Part shown: one piece after another, positions 8,256 to 16,550 of the stretch
Numbering within the stretch: position 1 is the stretch's first letter
How the letters are laid out: every line of letters begins with the position of its first letter
Assembly: GCA_014654705.1 (NCBI GenBank)
Contig: JACVZY010000027.1
Coordinates: forward strand, 1 to 64,000
DNA length: 64,000 bases
Direction: 5' to 3'
Origin: Ignavibacteria bacterium
GTDB taxonomy: Bacteria > Bacteroidota > Ignavibacteria > Kapaibacteriales > UBA4661
Made by a program: the position numbers and the translations under genes
The notes under the pieces: model-generated
Told to the model about the DNA's origin: nothing
What the model saw: the letters and a program-made list of their open reading frames with translations, nothing else
Databases searched by the model: none

Positions 8256-9182
8256 TTACGGAGTAACTTTTGTGAACGTCACGCCGTCAATAAATCCTTT
8301 TGTTGCCGTCGGATTCAAATTTGGAGCAAGAGCATAAGGAACATTCGCTACGGGTTGGTAGGAAATTTCTACTTCAACATAGCGGTTCGGCGCTGTGCCT
8401 TGAAGGATTACGCCAGCCGACGATGCTTTGAAGAAGACTTTCGCAAAATTTCCCTCTACGGTTTGAAATGCACCAACAAAGCCTTTTGTGGTGTTGCGCA
8501 GAATAATAGCATAATTGCCACCTGCTGCATCCATCTGAACTTGGGTGTCAAAAACTTGATTAAGGCTGTCAACATTGGGATAGAGATTAGCGCCTGATTT
8601 TGTTTTACGAGGGTTTGTGATAGCGGAATAGCCAATAAAGTCTGGAGTACCGATGAGTAAGGTATCGTTAGAACGGGTATTGATACCCAAATCCCACTCA
8701 TTGCCACGTGCGACAGTAAGGTTCAATGCCGTTCCACCCTGAAAGCGCAAACCACTCCCAAAACCGGAAGCCGTCTCATAAATACGAATAACCCCGCCTT
8801 GCATGGTCGTAACGCGTACTGCGGGAGACCAGCGGATTTCTCGTGCAGTGCTGACGGTATCAGCGGTGCGGGTCTGCACACGGAAGAGATAGACCGTACC
8901 GGCAGTCAAGCCATTCACATCAATAGTAGTACCGGAGACGTTGGTTCTGCCAATTTCAGCACCGGAAACGGTGTTGAGAATAGTAACGCGGTAGCCGTTG
9001 ATATTGGTGGTGGTGGAAGCGTTCCACTTTAGGCGCACGGTGGCGGCATCAATGGACGTAGCTTTTAAGCTATCCACGGGGTTTGGGGTTGTCACGGTAA
9101 CGGGAGTTACGGGGTCGCAGGCTGCAAGGATGACGAGAGTCACTGCCACGAACGAGGTAGCAAAAAAACGAATGAGTTTCAT
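8256..9182 (-). CDS. Fibronectin type III lipoprotein
   Basis: A 308-residue lipoprotein. The signal peptide ends in the lipobox LAAC, so lipidation would be on Cys22. Residues about 35-125 form a fibronectin type III domain (NPVDSLKATSIDAATVRLKW, INGYRVTI, GLTAGTVYLFRVQTR). The remaining 180 residues are a beta-rich domain beginning GGVIRIYETASGFGSGL that somewhat resembles the HmuY-like haem-binding domain found after FnIII domains in Bacteroidota, but no haem ligand can be assigned. The start is the ATG directly before the signal peptide; a longer reading adds 34 residues that do not look like a signal sequence. Role unknown; probably on the outer face of a membrane. Confidence 0.8.
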   Translation of the reverse strand: MKLIRFFATSFVAVTLVILAACDPVTPVTVTTPNPVDSLKATSIDAATVRLKWNASTTTNINGYRVTILNTVSGAEIGRTNVSGTTIDVNGLTAGTVYLFRVQTRTADTVSTAREIRWSPAVRVTTMQGGVIRIYETASGFGSGLRFQGGTALNLTVARGNEWDLGINTRSNDTLLIGTPDFIGYSAITNPRKTKSGANLYPNVDSLNQVFDTQVQMDAAGGNYAIILRNTTKGFVGAFQTVEGNFAKVFFKASSAGVILQGTAPNRYVEVEISYQPVANVPYALAPNLNPTATKGFIDGVTFTKVTP

Positions 9183-9564
9183 AGAAAAACCTTTTGGAAA
9201 GTGTGATGAGGAAAAATAATTGAGCTGTCGGGTGTATTGAGGGACGTTGCTTGAAGAAAGCAAGATTACAACACTGAATTGCATTGTGTTTTAACAGATG
9301 TGCAATTTAGGACACTTTAGTAAGATACACAAGCCATGAACAAAGTTTAATGCGGGGTGGTGTGTTTCTCATCTTTATTTTGTGAGGACTGTCGCCAAGT
9401 CGTCCTTTGCGAAAGCCCGGACGGAAGTTCGGTGAGCAGGGAGAAGCCAGTATCTATAGAAACTTCGGACTGTATTCCGGTTTGTTTGCGAAAGCCCTTT
9501 TTCTAATCGTTGTGGGAGCTGCGAGAAGTACAAAAAAATATTTTGCGGTGGTATAAAAAAAAAC
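9183..9564. other. Gene-free stretch with two imperfect direct repeats
   Basis: About 380 bases between the lipoprotein gene and the tRNA-Gln promoter hold no convincing gene. Two imperfect direct repeats (9386-9418 and 9467-9497) share GGACTGT at one end and TTTGCGAAAGCCC at the other. The lipoprotein gene's promoter should lie here; a TAAACTTTG-like element on the minus strand near 9345 is one base too long for the usual -7 form. No known RNA family was recognised. Confidence 0.5.
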
Positions 9565-9595
9565 TTGCGTCTAAAAAAAAATACCAATATATTTG
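9565..9595 (+). promoter_or_regulatory. Bacteroidota-type promoter for tRNA-Gln
   Basis: TTG at 9565-9567 and TATATTTG at 9588-9595 are separated by 20 bases, matching the -33 TTG / -7 TAnnTTTG promoter of the Bacteroidota housekeeping sigma factor. The tRNA starts about 48 bases downstream of the -7 element, leaving a short 5' leader. Confidence 0.8.
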
Positions 9596-9643
9596 CAGTC
9601 TATTTTGGAAAATAAATGTACACAAGGTGCATTTATCCAAAAC

Positions 9644-9715
9644 TGGGGTGTCGCCAAGTGGCAAGGCAGCGGTTTTTGGTACCGCCATTCGTTGGTTCGA
9701 CCCCAGCCGCCCCAG
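9644..9715 (+). tRNA. tRNA-Gln (anticodon TTG)
   Basis: A complete 72-base cloverleaf. The acceptor stem pairs TGGGGTG with CGCCCCA, the D arm is GCCA/TGGC-like, the anticodon stem is GCGGT/ACCGC with the loop TTTTGGT giving anticodon TTG, and the T arm is GTTGG with CCAGC around TTCGACC. The discriminator base is G, as usual for glutamine tRNAs. CCA is not encoded at the normal position. A promoter lies upstream and a hairpin with a T run (9784-9830) follows. Confidence 0.96.
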
Positions 9716-9783
9716 CACCACGTGTAGCGCTTCGTACGCTACATCTCTCAGTGTTTCGAGATACACACTGAAACAAAAGAAAT

Positions 9784-9830
9784 CAAGCGCTTGTACGCGG
9801 CTGTTTATCTGCGGGGCGCTTGTTTTTTTT
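9784..9830 (+). terminator. Terminator after tRNA-Gln
   Basis: CAAGCGC (9784-9790) pairs with GCGCTTG (9816-9822), and eight T residues follow directly. Two smaller hairpins (GTAGCG/CGCTAC near 9723-9743 and CAGTGT/ACACTG near 9750-9771) lie between it and the tRNA. This would separate the tRNA transcript from prs. Confidence 0.75.
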
Positions 9831-9893
9831 ATATGCCGATGTGTCTCTGTCATCCGGTACTTCGTCTTTGAAGATGTTTCTCCCCAAACAACT

Positions 9894-10916
9894 ATGGCGA
9901 AAAAGAATAAACTGAAAATAAAGCCAAACTTTCGTCTCGCAGCAGGGCGTTCCAATATGGATCTCGCCCACAAGATTGCCAAGGCGGTAGAAAAAAAATC
10001 TACCGACAATAAAGGCAATATAGATTGTGCGGAGCAGCTGGACAAAACGGTTATTCGTAATTTCAGCGATGGCGAGATTTGGGTGAAGTATGAAGACAGT
10101 ATTCGTGGTGGTGATTTATTCATCATCCAATCGACCCATGCTCCCGGGGATAATCTCGTTGAGCTTCTGATGCTTATTGACGCTGCCCGTCGTGCTTCGA
10201 CTGACCGCGTTACTGCCGTTATACCGTACTTCGGCTATGCCCGCCAAGATCGCAAGGATCAGCCGCGCGTCTCAATTACGGCAAAACTCATGGCAAATTT
10301 GATTGTGGAAGCCGGAGCAGATCACATTATCACGATGGACTTGCACGTCCCGCAGATTCAAGGCTTTTTTGATATACCGCTTGACCATTTGTATTCTTCG
10401 ACGGTATTGGTAAAAAAATTGCGCAGCCTTGATTTGCCAAACCTCGTCGTGGCATCGCCCGACGTGGGTGGTGCAAAAACGGCGCGAGCATACGCAAAGC
10501 GTCTCAATGCCGGTTTGATTCTTATTGACAAGCGTCGTCCGGCGCACAATGTTAGCGAAGTCTTCAATATCATCGGCGATCCCAAAGGCAAAAATGTTAT
10601 TATTATTGACGACTTGATTGATACCGGCGGTACGTTTGTTGCTTGTGCTCGTGCGCTGAAAGATGCCGGAGCCGAGCAAATTTTTGGTGCTTGTACGCAC
10701 CCGGTCTTTTCGGGGCAGGCGCTCGAAAAAATTGAGGATAGTGTTGTTTCTAAACTCTTTGTAACCGATACTATTTTCTCCACGAATCCGATGTTTGAGC
10801 AAAGCACGAAAATTGTCGTTCAGTCTGTCGCCGACCTCTTTGCGGAAGCTATTTTGCGGACGCACAACAATGAGTCCATCACGTCGCTTTTCGATACCGA
10901 TCTTATTCCAACCTAA
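9894..10916 (+). CDS. prs: Ribose-phosphate pyrophosphokinase
   Basis: A 340-residue PRPP synthetase, which makes phosphoribosyl pyrophosphate from ribose 5-phosphate and ATP for nucleotide, His and Trp synthesis. Diagnostic segments are FSDGEIWVKYEDSIRGGDLFI (family signature start), YFGYARQDRKDQPR (ATP-binding flexible loop), HIITMDLHVPQIQGFFDIP (metal/ribose site) and the PRPP loop VIIIDDLIDTGGT. Length is slightly above the usual 310-320 because of an N-terminal extension rich in Lys. The reading frame is open upstream through the tRNA gene, but the ATG before AKKNKLKIK is the sensible start. rplY follows after 86 bases, a common prs neighbour. Confidence 0.96.
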   Translation: MAKKNKLKIKPNFRLAAGRSNMDLAHKIAKAVEKKSTDNKGNIDCAEQLDKTVIRNFSDGEIWVKYEDSIRGGDLFIIQSTHAPGDNLVELLMLIDAARRASTDRVTAVIPYFGYARQDRKDQPRVSITAKLMANLIVEAGADHIITMDLHVPQIQGFFDIPLDHLYSSTVLVKKLRSLDLPNLVVASPDVGGAKTARAYAKRLNAGLILIDKRRPAHNVSEVFNIIGDPKGKNVIIIDDLIDTGGTFVACARALKDAGAEQIFGACTHPVFSGQALEKIEDSVVSKLFVTDTIFSTNPMFEQSTKIVVQSVADLFAEAILRTHNNESITSLFDTDLIPT

Positions 10917-10946
10917 GCGAGACCAAGCGCAGCAGTTGCTTCTCGC
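10917..10946 (+). other. Hairpin between prs and rplY
   Basis: GCGAGA (10917-10922), starting immediately after the prs stop codon, pairs with TCTCGC (10941-10946). No T run follows, so it is more likely an RNA-processing or mRNA-stability structure than a full terminator. Whether it affects rplY expression is unknown. Confidence 0.4.
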
Positions 10947-11002
10947 ACCACAGAAATCGTTCAATACAACATTGTTTCATTTGTTCAATTCGGAGTATAA
11001 TC

Positions 11003-11590
11003 ATGAGTGCTATTTCACTCGAAGCAAAAAAGCGTGAGCTTGGCAAAAAAGCCTCCAAAGCCGTTCGCAATTCCGGATTTATCCCCGGTATTTATTATGC
11101 AAAAGGCAAAGAACCGCTTGCCATTGCTACTACCTTCAAGCAAATTCGTCCGGCTGTGTACACATCTGATACACACATTATCACTCTCAAAGTTGAGGGT
11201 TCAGCGCCGGTGGATTGTGTTATGAAAGATGTAGAATTCGACCCCGTGAGCGAAGAAATTGTGCACTTTGATCTGCTTGGCATTATTGAAGGTCAGACGC
11301 TCCACGTTGAAGTACCGATTGTTCTCAAAGGTACTGCTAAAGGTGTGAGCATCGCCGGTGGTCTGCTTGAGCACATCTTGCACAAAGTGCAAATTGAGTG
11401 CCTTCCTGCATCGCTGCCGGAACACATCGAAATTGATGTTACCAATCTTGAAGTAGGCAAATCTGTTCACATTGGCGACTTGAAAGTTCCGGGCGTGAAA
11501 TTTATGATTCCTCCTTCGTCCAGCATCGTTGCCGTCCACGCAAAGCGCGGACGTGATGAAGCGGCTGCGGCAACCCCAGCTAAGGCATAA
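11003..11590 (+). CDS. rplY: 50S ribosomal protein L25 (Ctc form)
   Basis: A 195-residue L25 of the long Ctc type. The N-terminal 95 residues are the 5S-rRNA-binding L25 domain (AKKRELGKKASKAVRNSGFIPGIYYAKGKE, VDCVMKDVEFDPVSEEIVHFDL), and the C-terminal part is the TL5-type beta domain (VPIVLKGTAKGVSIAGGLLEHIL, IEIDVTNLEVGKSVHIGDL), ending in an Ala-rich tail. It binds 5S rRNA at the central protuberance. GGAG lies seven bases ahead of the ATG. It follows prs, a frequent arrangement, but the usual next gene, pth, is absent. A strong terminator ends the unit. Confidence 0.95.
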   Translation: MSAISLEAKKRELGKKASKAVRNSGFIPGIYYAKGKEPLAIATTFKQIRPAVYTSDTHIITLKVEGSAPVDCVMKDVEFDPVSEEIVHFDLLGIIEGQTLHVEVPIVLKGTAKGVSIAGGLLEHILHKVQIECLPASLPEHIEIDVTNLEVGKSVHIGDLKVPGVKFMIPPSSSIVAVHAKRGRDEAAAATPAKA

Positions 11591-11637
11591 AAGAGCTACA
11601 CGCACGATTGCTAAGAAAATCCCCGTACGTTATCAAA

Positions 11638-11670
11638 GCGCACTATTTAGAAGTAATAGTGCGCTTTTAT
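11638..11670 (+). terminator. Intrinsic terminator after rplY
   Basis: A perfect ten-base stem (GCGCACTATT at 11638-11647 with AATAGTGCGC at 11655-11664) and a seven-base loop are followed by a T-rich tail. Confidence 0.9.
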
Positions 11671-11713
11671 TTTGTTTTTTTTTCCTCATTGTGTTTTGTG
11701 AAGGTGAGAATAT

Positions 11714-13015
11714 ATGCGCCTGTACACCGGTTTTCTTGTTCATCCGCTTCCGCAAGGCGGTCTAGAGTATCTACTTGATGGAGCGCTTGTCGTGAGCGAT
11801 TTCGGACAAATTGTCTTCATGGGAGCGCGTGCTGATGCACTCTGTGACTATGCCGATATTCCTGAGGAACACTGTGAAAATGCGGTAATTTTGCCCGGGA
11901 TGGTGGACACGCACGTCCATCTGCCACAGTATGAAGCAGCTGCTATCGGGACAGGTGAGTTGCTGAATTGGCTGAATACCTATATTTTCCCGCTCGAAGC
12001 TCGCTTTGCCGATGAGGAATATGCGCATATCCAGTCGCAGCGTTTTTTTTATGATGCCGTACGGCTCGGCACGACAACGATGTCCGTCTATTGTTCGTCT
12101 CACAGGCGGGCTACCGATATTGCCTTTGAAGCGGCTTTCCATGCGGGCTTGCGGGTGTGTATGGGCAAAACAATGATGGATAATAACGCTCCTGAAAATA
12201 TTTTGTATTCGCCTGATGAAAATATCAACGATAGCCTCGCGCTGGCAAAAGCATGGCATGGCGCGGGCAATGGGCGATTGCAGTACACACTTACACCACG
12301 GTTTGCGGGCAGCTGCTCCCGTGAACTTCTCAAAAAAACGGGTGAAACCGCACACGCGGAGGGCTTGCGCATTCAAACGCATTTGTCCGAAAATCCTTCA
12401 GAACTTCGCTTTATTGCAGAACTTTTTCCTGAACACGCTTCTTACACAGACGTTTACCATGCCTACGGTCTCTTGACAGACAAGACCATTATGGCGCACT
12501 CTATTTATCTGAGTTCGCAGGAAAAATCGCTCCTCAAGGCTCACAACTGCGCCATTGCACATTGCCCTTGTTCCAACCGTTTTCTGCAAAGCGGTGTGAT
12601 GGCATTGCGGCAAATGTTGAACGAAGGTCTTCGCATTGGCTTGGGAAGCGATGTAGCGGGCGGTTCGTCGTTGTCTATGTTCAATGAAGCAAAGGAAGCT
12701 GCCGAAAGTTCAAAAACGTGGAATATACTGCATCGTGCACAGGAAATGCCAACGGTGGGTGCCGAAGAGGCGCTTTGGCTGGCAACATTGGGCGGAGCAC
12801 GGGCACTGGGCTTGGATGAGGTAATTGGCAACTTTACGGTCGGTAAAGATGCTGATTTCATTGTTTGTGATCTGAATGAGATTCTGCCGCAAAAGAGTAG
12901 TTTTGTGTCGCCGGAGAATATAATTTCTCGCCTCGTCTATGGTGCGCATCCCCACGTAGTTTCTAAAACTGTTGTGCAAGGAAAGGTCGTTTATCAAAAA
13001 CAAAATTCTCGATGA
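11714..13015 (+). CDS. guaD: Guanine deaminase
   Basis: A 433-residue amidohydrolase that converts guanine to xanthine and ammonia. The family landmarks are all present: zinc site PGMVDTHVHLPQY with the following guanine-deaminase-type GTGELLNWLNTYIFPLE, TMMDNNAPE, QTHLSEN, MAHSIYL, HCPCSNRFLQSG and the LGSDVAGGSS catalytic Asp segment. Length is typical of the bacterial enzyme. AAGGTG lies just upstream of the ATG. It stands alone between a terminator and a convergent gene, so it is probably a single-gene unit for purine salvage or nitrogen supply. Confidence 0.93.
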   Translation: MRLYTGFLVHPLPQGGLEYLLDGALVVSDFGQIVFMGARADALCDYADIPEEHCENAVILPGMVDTHVHLPQYEAAAIGTGELLNWLNTYIFPLEARFADEEYAHIQSQRFFYDAVRLGTTTMSVYCSSHRRATDIAFEAAFHAGLRVCMGKTMMDNNAPENILYSPDENINDSLALAKAWHGAGNGRLQYTLTPRFAGSCSRELLKKTGETAHAEGLRIQTHLSENPSELRFIAELFPEHASYTDVYHAYGLLTDKTIMAHSIYLSSQEKSLLKAHNCAIAHCPCSNRFLQSGVMALRQMLNEGLRIGLGSDVAGGSSLSMFNEAKEAAESSKTWNILHRAQEMPTVGAEEALWLATLGGARALGLDEVIGNFTVGKDADFIVCDLNEILPQKSSFVSPENIISRLVYGAHPHVVSKTVVQGKVVYQKQNSR

Positions 13016-13064
13016 TTTTGTGATGCTGCTCTACAAAGAGACAGAATCATTTATCATCGAGAAT
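13005..13064. repeat. Inverted repeat overlapping the guaD stop codon
   Basis: ATTCTCGATGAT (13005-13016) and ATCATCGAGAAT (13053-13064) are exact 12-base inverted copies with a 36-base loop, and the left arm includes the guaD stop codon. It lies between convergent genes and may act as a weak bidirectional terminator, though no long T run follows. Confidence 0.6.
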
Positions 13065-13095
13065 CGTTTGATGTATCTGGGAAATGTTCAATTTT

Positions 13096-16000
13096 CTAGC
13101 GAATGACCGAAAGACGAATCGTCGAGATATTACGGTTTGAAAGCGCACCGTTACTACTTTGGATGCGGCAAACATACATTCCTGTCGGCAGGCTCTCTAT
13201 ATCGAAATCCAGACGTTGCACGCCTGCGGGCTGATAACCGGATGCGAGCGTTGCGACACGCTGCCCAAGCATATTCCATATTTCCACATCCACTTGCCCC
13301 GCATTTGGTAATGTGTATGTAATGAGACCTCTATTCGCTACGGGGTTTGGAATGATACGAGCATCAAAATAATTAGCCTCAATACGTGTGGCAACGGTAT
13401 AGTTTTGTGTCGGCTTGCACGGATCATCTTCGAGAACTGGAAGGCTGGTAATGATAGCCTGGTCAATGGGCCAAAGTCCGGGTTGAACATTTGAGAAATA
13501 TATAGCTCTCATACGCCGTGAACTACGTTCAATATTATCAATATAGCGAATATGAATTGGTGCAGAGGGCTTCATTCCTGGGATGTCGTTTTCTTTATCT
13601 TCACCCCAAACCGGCAATACGGCATTATTTCCTGTCCACACAATAGAACCAACGCAATCACAATTTTCATTGAATGCACCTAATTCACCACTGAACGCCG
13701 TTAGTGAAGGATTTTTGTCAGTATTGGCAGGTGGTAATCCTGCAAAAGCAGCTAATGTAGTCTGCGTCTCAATCACGATAGCAGCATTGATATTGGTATT
13801 GAAATTTCCTTTCGGGCGAATAAACTGTGTTGGTGTGGCAAAGGGACGACTCACGGTAACACGAAATGATGCAGTTGTCGTGCCGCCACGGTTATCATTT
13901 GCGGTAATGCTCACCATTGTATTTCCTTCAGAGAGAGCATCAATAAGGAGCGTATTGTTGCGAATGCGTGTGCGCAGAAGCGTGGGGTCTTCGACTGTGG
14001 TTGTCAGCAGCAGTGTGTCATTATTGGGGTCAGCAAAGACAGATGCAAGTGGCACAGGAGTCGTCGCTGCCGCTATGACGGGAATATCATTAAGACGTGT
14101 CTGAATGAACGGTGGACGATTTGCAACGTCGCGCTTGAGACGGGCAACAAAGTTTTGATTGCGAGTGCTATTACCGCCAAGAATACTTGCTGTCAGTGTT
14201 TCCGGTGTGAACACATATCCTTCAAGAATGGGGGTAATGCGATAGGAGCCATTCGGCATATTGGACAACGTATAGTTCCCATTTCCATCTGTTTGAGTGC
14301 TTCGTGTACCATCGCTCAGAACTACCTTGCCTAGACCAACCTCACTTCCATCATCGGCAAAGACTATAACTCTGCCCCCCACCGTGGATAAGGGAAGTGT
14401 GTTGGTGGTAGAGGTAGCTCGGAAGTCCATATTGTTTAGTATCGGCGTATTGATGTTTGTGACAATCAGCCTTGCGGGAGGCGAAAATGCAGTATCTTCC
14501 AACGAAGGAAAAATAAGCCATCGGCTGTCGGGATACTGCCCACCAACCGCCATAGAATATCTACCGTTCGCATCTGTTATTGTGCTGACACCATTTGCAG
14601 CACCGCCGACGCGCAGAGTTACACCCGGAACAGGAATATCTAAGAGAGTCTGAACACGCCCCGAAACCAAGATTGGAGCGAGCGTTGCTTGAAAATTAAA
14701 TTCCGCCGCAGCATCGCGCGGCATAAATACTTCAATCAAGGATGGACTAAAAACTAAATTGGTAGAGCGTAGCGAAATGCGAAAAACACCTGAGGTAACG
14801 CCAGCGATACTATATCTGCCGTCAGCACTTAGTGTAATGGGAACTTCTTGCGTTACGACTGCCGATGAATTAGCATTGGTCACAATAGCAACAATGGGAG
14901 CCTGAACAGGAAAACGATTAGGATATAAAACACGTCCTGTTACTGGATATTCGGGTGGGGGCGGAGGTACTGCAATAATCTCACCCAGCGTGGTATCATC
15001 ACGCAGCCCGTTGAGGACAATTTCGCTATTACTTACTCCACTATTATACCGCAGCGTATAGCCGGGCAATGTTACAATAAGCCGCAGCGTAATGGCTGTA
15101 AATCGAGCCGCTTCTAATCGCAACGTAAAATTTCCTTGGTTGTCAGTGGTGGCGCTTGTAATAGAAAGATTGGTATTAAATTGCTCAAGACGTATTGGCA
15201 CTGATGGCATAGCAACACGTGCTGTGCCAGTTGTACTGATTATTCGTCCTTGAATGAGATAACGCCGATTCGTAATGACTACATCTTCCACGTCTGTATT
15301 GGCATCGTTGATAGTCACAATGCGACTGCTCGGTGTAATGGTATAAAAAGAAGGGAAGGGTGAATCAAATGATGTCGTGATGCTATAGGTTCCACTTGTT
15401 GCAGACAGCACAAATTCTCCGCCCGCAGCACTCACAACTGCTGTTGTTACCTGAAGACCAATCACCGAGCCGCTTGCGGAGAGTGTTTGTACTCGAATAA
15501 GCGAATTTCCTGTTAGTGGGTCGCTGGGAAGACTGCGCACCACCCCGCGTAAGCGGTATTGTGGTACAAAAGCGACAAAAGTAGCGGGAGAATTTGAGAC
15601 ATTACCATTGGCATCAACAGATGCTCCTACCTGCGTTGGTGTAAAAATGTGTCCGACGCGCAAGGTTGATGATGTAGGAGTAACGAAATAATTTCCGGTT
15701 GTGGAGACAGCAATCCGAAAGCGACTATCCGCATCAAGAAAGAGATTGAATTGTGCCTGAGCGCTTACGATGCTGACCTGTGCAAAAGGGAATGGTTTGC
15801 CGGTCTCAGCTGAAAGAATTTGCCCAGTGATGACTGGTAAAGGCGGAATAAAACTAAAATTTGCTTGAGCAATACTCTCTGTCGAAATGGTTATCGTCGT
15901 AATGCTGGGAAAAAACACCCCGCCACTGATGGAAGGAATCACTTGATAGGTTCCGGTCGTAATACTGGCTAGAGAAAAAGTGCCTCCAAGAGTTGTCGCT

Positions 16001-16290
16001 GTTGAAAGAACAATCGTACCGTCAGAACTTACAACCCTAATTGGCACACCACCTAATGTTCCGGTAAGTGTTGCGACGGTAGAAGGAAGCGTTAGCGTTC
16101 CACTCATTTTGCTCACCTGCTGCGCCTGAAGCCTGTGGGGGAGTAGGGTGACAATTCCCAAAAGCAGTGCCATGATAGGGCGAAGGCTCTTGAGAGAAAA
16201 TACTCTTTGTATAACTCTTTGCACAGAGGTTGTAAAGACTAACCGACCGATATCATCGGCAGATTCGAGAGGAGAAAATATAGTTTTCAT
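13096..16290 (-). CDS. Large T9SS cargo protein with repeated carboxypeptidase-regulatory-like domains
   Basis: A 1064-residue secreted protein. The N terminus has a long charged region before the hydrophobic core (MALLLGIVTLLPHRLQAQ, about residues 39-56), so the true start could be later. Residues about 60-780 hold about eight beta-sandwich units of the CarboxypepD_reg/SpaA-like type, recognisable by repeats such as ADGRYSIAGVTSGVFRI, DANGRYSMAVGG and DGNGNYTLSNMPNGSYRI. Residues about 785-870 are a cadherin-like or Ig-like domain (NRPPFIQTRLNDIPVI, TANDNRGGTTTASFRVTV). The last 85 residues are a T9SS sorting domain (IIPNPVANRGLITYTL, WNMLGQRVATL, SLPTGMYVCRIQ). It is probably a cell-surface adhesive or structural protein; no enzyme domain was seen. 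Confidence 0.88.
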   Translation of the reverse strand: MKTIFSPLESADDIGRLVFTTSVQRVIQRVFSLKSLRPIMALLLGIVTLLPHRLQAQQVSKMSGTLTLPSTVATLTGTLGGVPIRVVSSDGTIVLSTATTLGGTFSLASITTGTYQVIPSISGGVFFPSITTITISTESIAQANFSFIPPLPVITGQILSAETGKPFPFAQVSIVSAQAQFNLFLDADSRFRIAVSTTGNYFVTPTSSTLRVGHIFTPTQVGASVDANGNVSNSPATFVAFVPQYRLRGVVRSLPSDPLTGNSLIRVQTLSASGSVIGLQVTTAVVSAAGGEFVLSATSGTYSITTSFDSPFPSFYTITPSSRIVTINDANTDVEDVVITNRRYLIQGRIISTTGTARVAMPSVPIRLEQFNTNLSITSATTDNQGNFTLRLEAARFTAITLRLIVTLPGYTLRYNSGVSNSEIVLNGLRDDTTLGEIIAVPPPPPEYPVTGRVLYPNRFPVQAPIVAIVTNANSSAVVTQEVPITLSADGRYSIAGVTSGVFRISLRSTNLVFSPSLIEVFMPRDAAAEFNFQATLAPILVSGRVQTLLDIPVPGVTLRVGGAANGVSTITDANGRYSMAVGGQYPDSRWLIFPSLEDTAFSPPARLIVTNINTPILNNMDFRATSTTNTLPLSTVGGRVIVFADDGSEVGLGKVVLSDGTRSTQTDGNGNYTLSNMPNGSYRITPILEGYVFTPETLTASILGGNSTRNQNFVARLKRDVANRPPFIQTRLNDIPVIAAATTPVPLASVFADPNNDTLLLTTTVEDPTLLRTRIRNNTLLIDALSEGNTMVSITANDNRGGTTTASFRVTVSRPFATPTQFIRPKGNFNTNINAAIVIETQTTLAAFAGLPPANTDKNPSLTAFSGELGAFNENCDCVGSIVWTGNNAVLPVWGEDKENDIPGMKPSAPIHIRYIDNIERSSRRMRAIYFSNVQPGLWPIDQAIITSLPVLEDDPCKPTQNYTVATRIEANYFDARIIPNPVANRGLITYTLPNAGQVDVEIWNMLGQRVATLASGYQPAGVQRLDFDIESLPTGMYVCRIQSSNGALSNRNISTIRLSVIR

Positions 16291-16550
16291 AGTCGTTGTG
16301 TCCTGCTAAAAGCTCGTAAGAACAAAATATATCTGACCCACGGGCGGCTCTGTATGCCGCTTATTCCTGTATGCGATTGTGTGCGAGAAAGAAGCGTGTT
16401 GAGAACACTATCGGTTGTGACAGATGTTTTTTCTGTTCTGACTACACCGTTAGTTGCGACTAATTTCGTAAAATTTTTCGTCGTGTGAAAGTAGCAAAAA
16501 GTATGTTTTTTTTATGACCAAAAGTCATACCGAGTAAGAGGGTGCTGAGA
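16291..16550. other. Intergenic region upstream of the 1064-residue cargo gene
   Basis: This space lies between the cargo gene and the outer-membrane efflux gene, both on the minus strand. On the minus strand TATATTTTG near 16323-16331 is close to the usual -7 element but one base too long, with no matching -33. No clear terminator for the upstream efflux unit was found. Confidence 0.3.

Noticed and set aside
9409-9450. Possible SRP or RNase P RNA because of GGACGGAAG-like sequence
   Set aside because: The conserved cores of 4.5S RNA (GGUCAGGUCCGGAAGGAAGCAGC-type, shortened here) and RNase P are not matched, and no long pairing was found.
9510-9893. Upstream extension of prs giving a 468-residue protein
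   Set aside because: The extension reads through the complete tRNA-Gln gene and its terminator; the ATG at 9894 gives a normal PRPP synthetase.
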